Source of the DNA: Rickettsia typhi
GTDB lineage: Bacteria > Pseudomonadota > Alphaproteobacteria > Rickettsiales > Rickettsiaceae
Reading direction: 5' to 3'
Assembly: GCA_945875975.1 (NCBI GenBank)
Contig: CAMCMD010000003.1
Span: forward strand, 19,631 to 83,630
DNA: 64,000 nucleotides
The notes beneath the pieces are model-generated. The model ran no database searches. It saw only the letters and a program-made list of their open reading frames with translations, and was not told the origin of the DNA. Both the position numbers and the translations under genes were made by a program. Below are positions 7,495 through 18,500 of this stretch, piece by piece (positions within the stretch are counted from its first letter, which is position 1; each line of letters opens with the position of its first letter).

Positions 7495-10205
7495 TGAGCA
7501 GAATTTGTCAAAATACACTATTGGATAAATTAAAGCATCTAATGCTAATAGTCGACTATCGTGATTTTTTACCAAAGGTTTGTTCTAAATTTATCATTTT
7601 TTTTACTATTTTTGTTTTTATTAATGTTGGAACGGCCCGTCCGGCTAAGGCAAAAGACGTACTTGATACTATTTTGGATACGTTGACCGGCCTAACTTGT
7701 GAAACTCAAGGTATTGGAAATTTATTACGTTCTGAATTTACTCATACATGTATTCCGGCTTCATTTTTTACTTTTCTTGTAGCGAATATTGTATCACCAG
7801 GTTTATATGCTAATACTTTTTTACGTGTAACAATAAATGATAAAGAGCTTTTTCCTGGAGCCTGTGATAGAGGCAATAGAATTGATTTTAATGATCAAAA
7901 ACTTAGCTTCGGAATGTGTAATAACATTAAATTGGCTGCGGTTAGAATTGGAGCTATAGCGAATACTGCCGTAGCAATAGCAAAGGCGCTGTTTACGGGG
8001 AAAGATCCTTGGGATGATATACTTCAGGCATGGAATCTTCCTAAAGAATCATATCACGAGATGCATCGTGATACCCGCGAAGGTGACCAAGGTATGATGG
8101 TTGATATTGGTATAATTCCAGTGTTTCCATGGAAAGTAATTAAAGAAAAAGACAAAATGTGTGTAGCCACAGCCGGTTTTGGAGGATGGATTCCCATTGG
8201 CTGCAAATATATAAAAGAACCTTTTCCGGTATCTATTTACGCTGATTTTCTCGATATGAGTCCAGAAGGAAGGAGCGATCTAGCGAAGCTTACATCTCTA
8301 ACAACGTGTGGCAACATGGGAGGGTGCTATCAAAGAGCCTACAGCAATTCAAAAGCGGCAATTGTTATGACTGGCCCGCTTATTGAGTGCGTTAAAGAGA
8401 TGGTTGCAAAATTAATGATTAGTACAGCAGTTTGTAGCTTTGATGATGTAAAGCTTGTCTTAGGAAGTAATTCTAGAACCACGAGCTCATTATTTCAATT
8501 TCAAAAGAAAATGCATTTAACCGTGAGTGCGTTGTTGACGATTTATGTTATTTTCTTCGGATTCAAAATAGTTTTAGCAGGGGATGTACCCCCCAAATCT
8601 GAATTGGTTAATTTTGTTATAAAATTTCTTTTTGTAGTTTATTTTTCGGTGGGAATAAATATAAATCCAGGAAGTGGAAATGACTTAGATAGAATGGACG
8701 GCATGATTCAATGGGCTTTTCCCTTTCTGCTAGATGGAATGACTCAGCTTGCTAGTTGGATTATTAATGCTAGCCCGTCAGAGTTATGTAAATTTACAAA
8801 CGTAGAATATCCTAGTAATTTGCGTCACTTGCAGCTTTGGGATTCTTTAGATTGTAAAATTAGCCACTATTTAGGTTTAGATGCAATTCAGACATTGATG
8901 GTGGAAAACGCTACAAGAAATCACGATTTCTCAAAGCTTGATATACTTAGTTTTCCAATACCTCCATATATTTATTTGTTAATTCCAGCTATTATTTCTG
9001 GGTACATGCAGCTCGTGTCTTTGGCGCTAATGTATCCATTATTAGTGATTTCAGTTGGGGCGTTTGTAGTTAATGCAACCGTTGTATGTATGATTTCTAT
9101 TGTTATTCTTGGAGTGTTGGCTCCGCTTTTTGTACCCCTATACTTATTTAACTATACAAAAGGATATTTTGAAGCGTGGCTTAAATTGCTAATTTCCTTC
9201 ATGTTACAACCTATGGTTGCGATAGTATTTATGACTACAATGCTTTCAGTTTATGACTTTGGCTTTTATGGAACATGCAAGTACACCTATACAGATTTTA
9301 CATACTCTGGACCTAAAACTACCATACAAATGGGCATGATAAGTCCAACGAGTGTTAATGTTCTAGATAATCGTAGCGCAAGGTATTTTTATGTGGACCA
9401 GAAATGGAGCCAAAGCTATGCGGATCAAGATGAGATTGATGGATGTAAGAACAGCTTAGGATTTATTCTTAACAACCCATTCCAATTTTTATTTGATACT
9501 GGCCAATCACTTGTGGACAACGCAGTTATGCCTTGGATAGAAGATGCTTCTGGCAAAGAGGATAAAAAAAGGTTTGATTTCTTAGATGCTATTGACGCAT
9601 CTCCGGGGATGTTCTTTAAAATGGTTGAGGTTCTTTTTGAGAAGATAAAAAAACTTGTACTCGCTTTGCTTACAGCATGTTTTACTCTTTATTTAATGTA
9701 TCATTTTAGTGAAAGTTTAGCAGAATTCGCTGCAGATATGACGGAAGGCGTTTCCATTGGCAACATGGCAATAAAACCCCAAACACTCTATAAAGCTGGG
9801 ATGGCAGCAGCTTCTGCAGCAGGAGGAGCTGCAGGTGGTGATAAAGCATCAGCTGGAGGAGGGGGAGCCAGTGACAAGATGTCCACCGGTAGAGGTGGGG
9901 CAAGCGATAAGATGTCAACCGGTGGTGATGGAGCCAGCGATAAGATGTCAACCGGTGGCGGTGGAGCCAGCGATAAAATGTCAACCGGTGGCGGAGGTGG
10001 CGGAAAAGAACAAATGGCAGCTAAGATTGGCCAAAAAATACAAGGTATGGGAGGTAGTGCTGCAAGTAGCTTGACTAGTGGATTTGATGTATCTAAGGCT
10101 TCGTCTACATCTGTAAAAGGTGAAGAGTCGGGTGATGATGGTTCAAAAGGAAAGATGCCTGTTCCCAAGGCCAGATCGTCTGGATCGGATGAGGGGAGTG
10201 AATGA
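7494..10205 (+). CDS. virB6: VirB6-family channel protein, paralogue 1 (RvhB6)
   Basis: About 903 residues, far longer than the roughly 300-residue Agrobacterium VirB6, as is usual in Rickettsiales. A hydrophobic signal/anchor segment lies near residues 35-55, then a cysteine-containing extracytoplasmic domain, then a TrbL/VirB6 core of five or six membrane segments (about residues 340-580) with the marker FNYTKGYFEAWLKLLISF. The C-terminal tail is Gly/Ser/Lys-rich and holds four tandem copies of a GGASDKMSTG-like unit. VirB6 proteins line the inner-membrane channel; the extensions are thought to face outward or interact with substrates (inference). Start ATG 7494 overlaps the virB4 stop; a TTG at 7491 is a weaker option. 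Confidence 0.9.
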   Translation: MSRICQNTLLDKLKHLMLIVDYRDFLPKVCSKFIIFFTIFVFINVGTARPAKAKDVLDTILDTLTGLTCETQGIGNLLRSEFTHTCIPASFFTFLVANIVSPGLYANTFLRVTINDKELFPGACDRGNRIDFNDQKLSFGMCNNIKLAAVRIGAIANTAVAIAKALFTGKDPWDDILQAWNLPKESYHEMHRDTREGDQGMMVDIGIIPVFPWKVIKEKDKMCVATAGFGGWIPIGCKYIKEPFPVSIYADFLDMSPEGRSDLAKLTSLTTCGNMGGCYQRAYSNSKAAIVMTGPLIECVKEMVAKLMISTAVCSFDDVKLVLGSNSRTTSSLFQFQKKMHLTVSALLTIYVIFFGFKIVLAGDVPPKSELVNFVIKFLFVVYFSVGININPGSGNDLDRMDGMIQWAFPFLLDGMTQLASWIINASPSELCKFTNVEYPSNLRHLQLWDSLDCKISHYLGLDAIQTLMVENATRNHDFSKLDILSFPIPPYIYLLIPAIISGYMQLVSLALMYPLLVISVGAFVVNATVVCMISIVILGVLAPLFVPLYLFNYTKGYFEAWLKLLISFMLQPMVAIVFMTTMLSVYDFGFYGTCKYTYTDFTYSGPKTTIQMGMISPTSVNVLDNRSARYFYVDQKWSQSYADQDEIDGCKNSLGFILNNPFQFLFDTGQSLVDNAVMPWIEDASGKEDKKRFDFLDAIDASPGMFFKMVEVLFEKIKKLVLALLTACFTLYLMYHFSESLAEFAADMTEGVSIGNMAIKPQTLYKAGMAAASAAGGAAGGDKASAGGGGASDKMSTGRGGASDKMSTGGDGASDKMSTGGGGASDKMSTGGGGGGKEQMAAKIGQKIQGMGGSAASSLTSGFDVSKASSTSVKGEESGDDGSKGKMPVPKARSSGSDEGSE
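9861..10008 (+). repeat. 30-bp tandem repeat in the tail of VirB6 paralogue 1
   Basis: Four consecutive copies of a roughly 30-bp unit encode GGASDKMSTG followed by R-G, G-D or G-G. The copies differ by a few third-position and one or two first-position changes, so they are recent but not identical duplications. The array ends in a run of glycine codons. A similar unit recurs once to twice at the end of the next gene (about 12143-12222). Confidence 0.9.
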
Positions 10206-12226
10206 AAGTAATATTCAGTTTTATAAAAATAATATTTATGAGTATTGTGATGTTAGTGGGAACTAGCAATACATACGCAAATACCTTTGGTGAAAGCTGT
10301 TCTGCTTTGCCTAGTTTGGATACAACAAATTATTTAATAAACGATACTGCTTATGGTTTTATTCAGAAAAATATAGATATGAAAACTCATGTTGTGGACG
10401 CTTGTCTAGCAGCTGGTAGTCAACTTAAATTCTGTATAAAAAATCAAGTTGCAAATCCTGTGTGTACACCTGTAACTATGAATATAGGAGACACTGCTGT
10501 TCTCGGGAGTTTAACCGCTAATACCGATATCACAGGGAAACCGTCTCTAGCTAACGTTCAGTTAACCGTTGCTGTAGTTGAAAATGAAGTATGTTTGGTT
10601 ATGCCTACTTCAAGAGGAATGATGCCTGTTATGTGCCGAGACAAAGCACCAACCGGTGTTGTTGGTGCACAAGTTGAAGAGATTTGTCGAACTCTGGGTA
10701 AGTCTTGCTACGATGGGCGGAGTAAAAGTCAGTCTATTTTAAGTTTTTCTGGCCTTACTATTCATTGCTTACGAGATACTTTGAACAAAGTATTTTACGT
10801 TGGTAATGAATGTCCCGCTTTTGAAGATGATATTACTTTTACCATGCTAAGGCCTTTCCCAGAATTTCAGAATGCTATGAAGATGGCTGTAAGGGGAGCG
10901 CTAATTCTTTATGTTATGGTTTACGGTTTTCAAATAGTAATGAATGGTGAATATGTGCATCTAAATAAAATAGCATTATTCTTAATGAAATTTCTCTTAG
11001 TGAGTTATTTTGCTGTTGGGCTTGGTGCCAAGACCATAGAGTACGGTAGAGAAGTACAACATAATGGTATGACGGAATTTGCATTACCAATATTGGTAGA
11101 ATTAACTTCTAATTTTACGGAGTATGTCTTTTTAGCTGGTGGCTCACAAGGTTTATGTAATTTTGACAGAACAAAGTATGAAACCGGGTATGAGTTTTAC
11201 AAAATATGGGATGCTATAGATTGTCGCATTGGGTATTACTTAGGAATGCAGCTATTTTACAATATGGGCACAATGATTGGATCATTGGTCGAAACGGGCA
11301 ATAATATTGGTAATGCGGGGTCGGCAATTAATTGGGGAGATCCTGGGGATAATGGTATAGATGCATTAGGAGAAATTGGCTCCTTAACGTTCTTTACGGT
11401 TATGTTTGGCTTCTTCATGGCTGGTAATATCATTATAGTGATGATGGGGATGGTTTTTGCTATCGTATTTATGTCGGTATTGTTATATTTTTTGACAGCT
11501 TATTTAGTTTGTATGGTCACATTGTATGCGCTTGCATATATATCCCCAATCTTTATTCCGATGGTATTGTTTGAACGAACAAAGGGTTATTTTGACTCGT
11601 GGTTAAAACTTGTTATTTCATGCACATTGCAACCGGCCGTTATTGGAGGATTTATTGCCTTATTGCTTACGGTTTATGACTCTGCGATTTATGGAAATTG
11701 CGAGTATAAACGTCATGACTATTCAGCAGGAGAATATAATTTTAGTACCTTTGAATTAAGGCTACCAGCGGTTGAAGCAGAGAAATGTGAAGCAAGCATG
11801 GGCTATAAGTTAATGAAGTACTCACTTGGTCATGGATGGGAAAAGAAAATTTTAATACTTTTTGAGATTCCAAAAATTAATGATTACTTAAATATAGCTC
11901 TTAGTTTGTTATACGTGATTATGTTTGTCATTGTATTTTATTACTTCATACAGTCAGTGAATGAATTTGCCTCTGATTTGGTAAGTGGTGTAAATATGGC
12001 CGCAGTGACAGCCAACCCAAATGCAATAATAGATAAGGCTAAAAATATTGCGTCAGCTATCATAAAAGCTAAAACTGGAGATAAGAAGGGAGCGGTAGAT
12101 GACGCTACGAAAGATACATCATCTAATAAAAAAAGGGAAGGAGGGGCTTCCGATAAAATGTCAACAGGTGGAGGCGGCGGAGCGAGTGATTCAGTCTCAA
12201 CTGGCGGTGGCGGGGGAGGCGGTTGA
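10202..12226 (+). CDS. virB6: VirB6-family channel protein, paralogue 2 (RvhB6)
   Basis: A 674-residue VirB6/TrbL-type protein. It has a signal peptide (residues 1-26, cut site near NTYANTFG), a cysteine-containing domain to about residue 215, then membrane segments from about 225 to 500 with the family marker LFERTKGYFDSWLKLVIS near residue 455, and a last membrane helix before a short tail. The tail ends with GGASDKMSTG and a diverged GGASDSVSTG unit followed by glycines, like paralogue 1. Its ATG overlaps the previous stop (ATGA), and its own stop overlaps the next ATG by one base. It is expected to be an inner-membrane component of the rvh secretion channel. Confidence 0.9.
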   Translation: MKVIFSFIKIIFMSIVMLVGTSNTYANTFGESCSALPSLDTTNYLINDTAYGFIQKNIDMKTHVVDACLAAGSQLKFCIKNQVANPVCTPVTMNIGDTAVLGSLTANTDITGKPSLANVQLTVAVVENEVCLVMPTSRGMMPVMCRDKAPTGVVGAQVEEICRTLGKSCYDGRSKSQSILSFSGLTIHCLRDTLNKVFYVGNECPAFEDDITFTMLRPFPEFQNAMKMAVRGALILYVMVYGFQIVMNGEYVHLNKIALFLMKFLLVSYFAVGLGAKTIEYGREVQHNGMTEFALPILVELTSNFTEYVFLAGGSQGLCNFDRTKYETGYEFYKIWDAIDCRIGYYLGMQLFYNMGTMIGSLVETGNNIGNAGSAINWGDPGDNGIDALGEIGSLTFFTVMFGFFMAGNIIIVMMGMVFAIVFMSVLLYFLTAYLVCMVTLYALAYISPIFIPMVLFERTKGYFDSWLKLVISCTLQPAVIGGFIALLLTVYDSAIYGNCEYKRHDYSAGEYNFSTFELRLPAVEAEKCEASMGYKLMKYSLGHGWEKKILILFEIPKINDYLNIALSLLYVIMFVIVFYYFIQSVNEFASDLVSGVNMAAVTANPNAIIDKAKNIASAIIKAKTGDKKGAVDDATKDTSSNKKREGGASDKMSTGGGGGASDSVSTGGGGGGG

Positions 12227-15200
12227 TGGAAAAAAGTAAATTGGTTATGATAGGAACTCTAACATTGGTAGCAATATTACTCTGTATCGTTTTATGGATT
12301 ATTGCAATAATGGGTGGAATGGACTTAACCGATGGTTGTTTATATAGATATAATTTTGCTGGCGATGGTTCTGTATCAAGTTCTGATAAGTTAACTAATA
12401 CAGTTGTGCTAAAAGCTAATGCTAATTATACCGCGCTTAGCTCTGAAACAACTGGCGCCGCGACTAATCTTGATCCAAGTACTTATGGTAAGTGGTTAAA
12501 TACAAATTTAAGAGTTAATTCTGGTCAGAGAGTTACATTTACATTAAAAGGAGATATAAGTCTTTGCAAAGCTTATGTTCCTAGATACAATTTACAAAGC
12601 AACTCAAACTTAGATATTAGTGGAGGAGTAATTGAAATTCCAAGGGTCGAAGATGGAGTTACTGCTCCGGCCACATTAATTTTTAATGCCCAAACAAATG
12701 AATGGAGGAATTTAACACAGATCTTCAAGAACGATAAGGTAATTGTCACTCTTCAGAGGGATAAAAAAACTTCATCTGCTAGTTCTAGTGTTTATAGTTC
12801 AATTCAAAAAGGAAATGTTAGTGCTGATTGCCGTGAGGGAAAAAGAGAGTATAGCCCTATTTGTGGACGCTATTCTCTTTGGAATGCTTCGTCACCATAT
12901 GTTGATAGATGTGAATATGTTGTGCAGTGTTATGAATGTGGTTGTGATTGTTATACTAGAAGTTTACATTTAAGTTATTGGCCTAATGATAGGGATACTT
13001 GTCATAGTGTTTCTGGAGATTGGGAGTGTGATTGGTGTGCGTGTTATAGAAATGTGAACGGTGTAGCGCCAGAGCCATACAGAGACGATGGAAAGTATAC
13101 ATCACCTTGGTCTAATAATATTAATGCGTTATTTACCAATTTCAATAGGGATTGTGCAACTGAACATGATTATGTGAATGGAGCATATAAAAACGAGAAG
13201 TATTTTTGGTTTTCTGCAGATAACGCTGCTGGACTCTTATATAGGGTTGATTCGAATCTAAATCCATCTAACAAGCAAAATCTAGGAAATGGTTATTCAT
13301 TTGCGGCAATAGGTAATGATCAATCGTATTTAAACAGTTCAGACACCCAACACGCAATAAGCGATGCAAGCAATACGGGTAGCACTAGCGTAGGATCCTT
13401 ATTGAACGGTTCGGATAGTCAACAAATTATAATGAACACTATTTATACGGGTAGCGATGTCGGCTATCTGCAGTATAGATTCCATGACCATGACGGCCAA
13501 TTTGCTGATAACACTGGAGGCTATGTACTGAGTGTAAAACAGACAAAATGTCGTCGAACAAATGGAAATGTATATAATGATACTCTAGAAGGGCGTGGTG
13601 CGGTGCAATATATAATCGCAAGTTACGGCAAGAACCCGAATAACGATATGACTGGTTTGAGCACAGGAAATCTTCTGCTTGATGCCAATGGCTCGGGTAG
13701 TATTACTGCGCCAGGGAATAATGAAGGCTATTTATGGATGAAGATCAAGAACGATCCTAATGATTATAAAGATAGCTTTGGTCAATATCAGGTTCAGTTT
13801 TTTACAGAGGTTGAAAGAGGTGGTTTTTATAGAGACGTGCTCGGGCCATTTTTTGAAGGATTTAAAGGAAAAATTAAAGGTGCAGCAATAACTATCTTTA
13901 AAAACATGACTTGTTATAAGGGCCTTGGCGGAGAAGGAAATTGCACGAATTTCTTTACCTATATTAAGGCTATACTCATTCTATATATAATGACATTTGG
14001 CATGATGTTCTTGCTTGGAATGGTGAAAATTAGTCAAACAGACTTGGTAATGAGGATAGTAAAAATAGCGTTTGTATCTGGGTTGATGAATGATTCTACG
14101 TTTGAATTTTTTAATACTTATGTCTTTGATTTTACCACAGAGTTTTCTGATACAATTATTGCAAATATGTCTGGGTATAGTTTGTTCAGTGGAAGTACAA
14201 GTATTTCTAACCCGATGATGTTTATGAATGAGGTAATGACAAAAATATTCTTAAGCTCCACTTTTGCAGCTCAGATTATGGCCCTTCCAGCAATGGGCTT
14301 AAATGGTGTATTATATTTTATCCTTATAATCGTATGTATTGGGATAATTATTATAGTGCTATTTAGGGCAATTGCAATTTACTTAATGGCTTATATGGCT
14401 ATAGCAGTATTAATTGGAATTTCCCCTCTATTCTTAACCTTCATATTATTCGAGAAGACAAGGCATCTTTTTGATAACTGGGTTAAATTTACATTCAGAT
14501 ATATGCTTGAACCTATAATTATGCTTGCAGGTATTATAATTTTAACTCAGCTATTTACTATCTATCTAGACTATGTGATTGGCTATAGTGTGTGCTGGAA
14601 ATGTGCCATTCCTATCAAAATCCCATTCCCTACTATTCCCGGGATTTCACCAGCATTCCTTGACGTTGAGTTATTTTGCTTTAACTGGTTTGCTCCTTGG
14701 GGTTTTGACCATAGAAGCAGCCAAATGGGACTAAGTATGCAGAATATGGTTGTATTACTGATGCTCGCATATTGTCTATGGGGATATATTGATTTTTCTG
14801 CTAGCATAGTTGGTCGTATAGCTGGAGGCGTCGGTGGGCCATCGGCGACAGGAATGGGTCAAGCAATGTCTGGTGCAGCAGAAAACTCTATGCTGAAAAA
14901 AGTTGGTCTAGATGCAGAGTCAAGAGCGGAAATGAAGAAACAAGCTGGAGCAAGACTTGAAAGCATGAGAAAAGGAGATAAAAAAGCTCCTTTAGAGTCC
15001 GGGAATAGACATGATGTGGAGAAAGGGGAGGGGAGCAAGCCTGAGATTCCTAAGACAGGACCAAATTCTGATTCCCCGTCTGATCCAAGTGCATCACAGT
15101 CTTCTAGTTCTGCAAGTTCTGGTAAGGCTGAAGAGAGCGCTGCGTGGAAGAGGACTGCCTCTACCACACAAGCTAAAACATCTGGAATACAAATTGGAGG

Positions 15201-15525
15201 CCGAGAAGGAGCTGATAATCCTTCTTCAGATGCAAAGGCGAGAGAGGGGTTAACGTTTGGATCACGTTCTGAAGGAGGAGGGAACATTAGTATTGAGGAA
15301 GGCTCTGGAGGAGAAGGGGTACCTATGTCAGAAGGTGTAGGAACTTCAAATATAAAAACAGACCCACCACTTGGAATGGTTAAGAAAATGGTGGCAAAAT
15401 TTGAGTCAATGTCTAATCAGCTAAATAAAGCTGGGCCCCCGTCAGAGGGCACTGAGATTAACAAGATAGAAAGGTCTGGTATTAAAGCGAAGGTAAGTGA
15501 TAATAGTGAAAATGAAGATCTCTAG
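12226..15525 (+). CDS. virB6: VirB6-family channel protein, paralogue 3 (RvhB6), with Cys-rich insert
   Basis: About 1099 residues. An N-terminal anchor (residues 7-29) leads into a long extracytoplasmic region that includes eleven cysteines between residues 202 and 273, many as C-x-C or C-x-x-C. The VirB6 core with several membrane helices spans about residues 580-870 and includes LFEKTRHLFDNWVKFTF. The last 210 residues are charged, Ser/Gly-rich and probably cytoplasmic. It follows paralogue 2 with a one-base TGATG overlap, so ATG 12226 is preferred over TTG 12223. The role is inferred to be a channel subunit of the rvh type IV system, with the insert possibly disulfide-bonded or metal-binding. 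Confidence 0.9.
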   Translation: MEKSKLVMIGTLTLVAILLCIVLWIIAIMGGMDLTDGCLYRYNFAGDGSVSSSDKLTNTVVLKANANYTALSSETTGAATNLDPSTYGKWLNTNLRVNSGQRVTFTLKGDISLCKAYVPRYNLQSNSNLDISGGVIEIPRVEDGVTAPATLIFNAQTNEWRNLTQIFKNDKVIVTLQRDKKTSSASSSVYSSIQKGNVSADCREGKREYSPICGRYSLWNASSPYVDRCEYVVQCYECGCDCYTRSLHLSYWPNDRDTCHSVSGDWECDWCACYRNVNGVAPEPYRDDGKYTSPWSNNINALFTNFNRDCATEHDYVNGAYKNEKYFWFSADNAAGLLYRVDSNLNPSNKQNLGNGYSFAAIGNDQSYLNSSDTQHAISDASNTGSTSVGSLLNGSDSQQIIMNTIYTGSDVGYLQYRFHDHDGQFADNTGGYVLSVKQTKCRRTNGNVYNDTLEGRGAVQYIIASYGKNPNNDMTGLSTGNLLLDANGSGSITAPGNNEGYLWMKIKNDPNDYKDSFGQYQVQFFTEVERGGFYRDVLGPFFEGFKGKIKGAAITIFKNMTCYKGLGGEGNCTNFFTYIKAILILYIMTFGMMFLLGMVKISQTDLVMRIVKIAFVSGLMNDSTFEFFNTYVFDFTTEFSDTIIANMSGYSLFSGSTSISNPMMFMNEVMTKIFLSSTFAAQIMALPAMGLNGVLYFILIIVCIGIIIIVLFRAIAIYLMAYMAIAVLIGISPLFLTFILFEKTRHLFDNWVKFTFRYMLEPIIMLAGIIILTQLFTIYLDYVIGYSVCWKCAIPIKIPFPTIPGISPAFLDVELFCFNWFAPWGFDHRSSQMGLSMQNMVVLLMLAYCLWGYIDFSASIVGRIAGGVGGPSATGMGQAMSGAAENSMLKKVGLDAESRAEMKKQAGARLESMRKGDKKAPLESGNRHDVEKGEGSKPEIPKTGPNSDSPSDPSASQSSSSASSGKAEESAAWKRTASTTQAKTSGIQIGGREGADNPSSDAKAREGLTFGSRSEGGGNISIEEGSGGEGVPMSEGVGTSNIKTDPPLGMVKKMVAKFESMSNQLNKAGPPSEGTEINKIERSGIKAKVSDNSENEDL

Positions 15526-15552
15526 GTAATGATAAGCAAATAGTACAATGAT

Positions 15553-18500
15553 ATGAAACTTGTTCGGCTAATTTTAGTATTAATTGTTTGGAGCGTGCAT
15601 AGTAATGCATCTGCTACGAATGATGATTCTCGATTTGGCTGGATGAATTCTACATTTGACACTATTAAATTGATTATTCCTTCATGTTTAGAAGTGCCTC
15701 AGTTTTCTGGTATTCATCAATCTTCTGCTTCCTTGGATTTAGATAGTAGTGGTAAATGGATACCAGTTGGGACTAATGTTAGTGAAGGTAAATTGCTTCA
15801 GATAGAGTGGTCAACAAAAGGAGTTTTACCAAGACCTTCAAAGTATAAGGTATTATATAGAGTGGATCCTAGGTTTGAGAAGCCTCAGGTATTTATTCAA
15901 AAATACGACTATAATCAGGACAAATATATTTCCGATTTTCACCATTATAAAGATGGCGTATTACTGCGTTACCAAGCTGTACCAGAAATGACTTTTCAAG
16001 ATAGGGTAAAAGATTATGTAGATTATTTTAAGTTTAAGGGGCGTCTAAAAATTCCGGTTAAAAAAGATGATGTAATTAATATTACTTTGGATTCGACTGG
16101 TTCATATTTTGGCAGTAAATCAGAAATGAATGCAGAACTAGGGTCGCTAGATAGTTTAGTTGTTGCTTATACTCAAAGTTCTATTTCAGATAACAGAATA
16201 ATATACAGTAATGCTCAGCAATTTTGTGCTGACGGGATTAAGACAACAAGAATAGTAGAGTATGCAGAAAATTGTAGTACACCAGGCTTATATTGGGATC
16301 TTGGAACTAACACAAAAACTATGCAAGGACGGATTAATAACAATGCATTTGATATTAATAAGACAAATCTCGTAAGTTGTGCTGAATCATCTAATGGAAA
16401 AGATAATAACCCTCTTTGTTATTATGATAAGGGCAGAGGGATGAAATTTGCAATTGGTGGTACGACTATAAAGGAGGTTACTGAAAAATTTGTTAACTCA
16501 TCATTTACTGGTAAGGATTTTTTCTACCATAAATCTGATATAGATGGAGATCTTGAATTTAATACCAGCTGGTTAATTAACGGTATGGTCCAAGGTTATA
16601 GTCAGTTTATGGAAGATTGGTCAACTATTTTGGGGCATACAGAATTTTTAAGTAATTTAAATACTGTAAAGCCTAACCAATTTATGAATTTTCTCCATTT
16701 TGGAAGATACTTAATGGACATTGAAATAGGCAATGCTTTAGCAATCGTAAGTAAAGCAGATTTGGACGCTATAAGAGTAGAGTATTTGATTCAGGAAAGT
16801 GGTGTGCCCAGCGACTCTACTTCAGGTACTTCTGCAGAAAGAACATTTAGGGGGAATGCTGGATCTACTGGCTTTTTGTGGGTACGTGTTGTTCGTCCAA
16901 ATGATAATTTAACAGGTGTAGTACAAGTTAAAATTGCTAACTATACTGGGAGTACTTGGTTTTCTGATCTTGTCTATGGTAAATTGGTAAAACCTCTGCG
17001 AGAAAAATTTAATGAACTTTCCATGATCATTTATCACAAATTGATTAATAACTCGACATTCCAAGGAATTGCCCGTGCTATGTTGGTATTATATATTATA
17101 ATATATGGATTGGTATTTTTAGCTGGTGCTACGCAAATAACTGTTACAGATATTGTTACAAGGGTTCTCAAAATTGGTGTAGTCTTGGCTTTGTTTAGTG
17201 ATACAAGTTGGACATTTTTTAGTCAGAACTTATTCAATGTTTTTATAGACGGATCAGACTCCTTGATGACAGCTGTTGTTGGAGTTACGAGTCAAGCTGG
17301 TAATGTATTTGGGTTTATTGATCCGATATTTGATAAATACACAAATGGTAGGATTTGGGGATTGTTGTTCATTCAACTATTACAGATTCACACCGGGATG
17401 ACTTTCTTTGCTATAATAACAATCTATGCGATATTGATTTATTTTAGAGCTATTTTGGAAGTGATAGTTAGTTATTGCCTGGCGTTTTTGGGCCTTGCGG
17501 TAATGGTTTCATTAGCCCCATTTTTTATAGTACTCATATTGTTTGAGCGAACAAAGAGTATGTTTGATAATTGGCTATCAGTGATGTTTAGCTATATGAT
17601 TCAGCCAACAATCTTGCTAATTTTCTTTTTGTTGATAGACCAAATTATGGGTGATCACATAGCTAAAACAGTTGTAAGAGCTTGTTGGGGTATTTTGATA
17701 CCAATAAAAATTGGCCTTGATCTTAATAATATGGGCATACCACTTAGTTTTTCTTTTACTTTACCGTTTTTGCCTGGAATACCTTTTTACGTTCCACAAC
17801 TTGAGACAATTGGCAATGTTACCGACTTTTTCTCTAAAGGTGGTACACTTTCAGTGTTAGCAACATCTTCTTTGTTATTCTATGCTCTATCCAAACTAGC
17901 TGCTGGTCTTGTAAGTTATACCACTTTAGTAGTGCAATATTTAACAAATGTAATAGCTGCTCGTCAGGATGGAAAATTACAACAAGGAATGAATCCGATT
18001 AAAGATATTACTGGGGATATAAATAAACTTGCAAGTCCTATTACGAGCATACCGTCTAAAATAGGTAAATTTGTTAAAGAAAAGGCAATTGATCAGAAAA
18101 TTTCACATAGAGGTGGTAAGTCAGGTGGTGAGGTGAACTATGATAATTTTGCTCGTACTAAGGAAGACTCACAAGAACCACCAACTGATCAAGAACCAAG
18201 AGTTCTTAGTGACAGCGCAAGCACGGAGGTTGGTAAAAAACCTTGGATATCAACAAGCCCAAGTAGTGAAAGAGGCAAATTTGGTATAACAATGGATTCC
18301 GGAAAAAGTGATAGTAAATTGAAGTCGCCAAGTCCAAGTAGTGTAGGAAGACAAGGGCCTGCTTTAACAATGGGTTCTAGTGGTCTTGGAATGAGCGATA
18401 ATTCTGCTACTTTAAGTGAAGGGTCAAGGAATATTTCCTTAGGTAGTGGGTCTCAATCTGAACAATCTTTAGAGAGGCCTCTAACTCCTAGCGAGGTTTT

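Noticed and set aside
9861..10008. Possible CRISPR-like array
   Set aside because: Units are directly adjacent with no spacers and lie in a coding frame.
9706..10168. Minus-strand and alternative plus-strand frames across the virB6 tail repeat
   Set aside because: They exist only because the 30-bp Gly/Ser repeat is open in several frames; composition is unnatural and no start site fits.
14859..15287. Long minus-strand frame and a plus-strand frame at 15011-15253 inside VirB6 paralogue 3
   Set aside because: Shadows of the Ser/Gly-rich tail of the real gene, without family pattern or ribosome-binding site.
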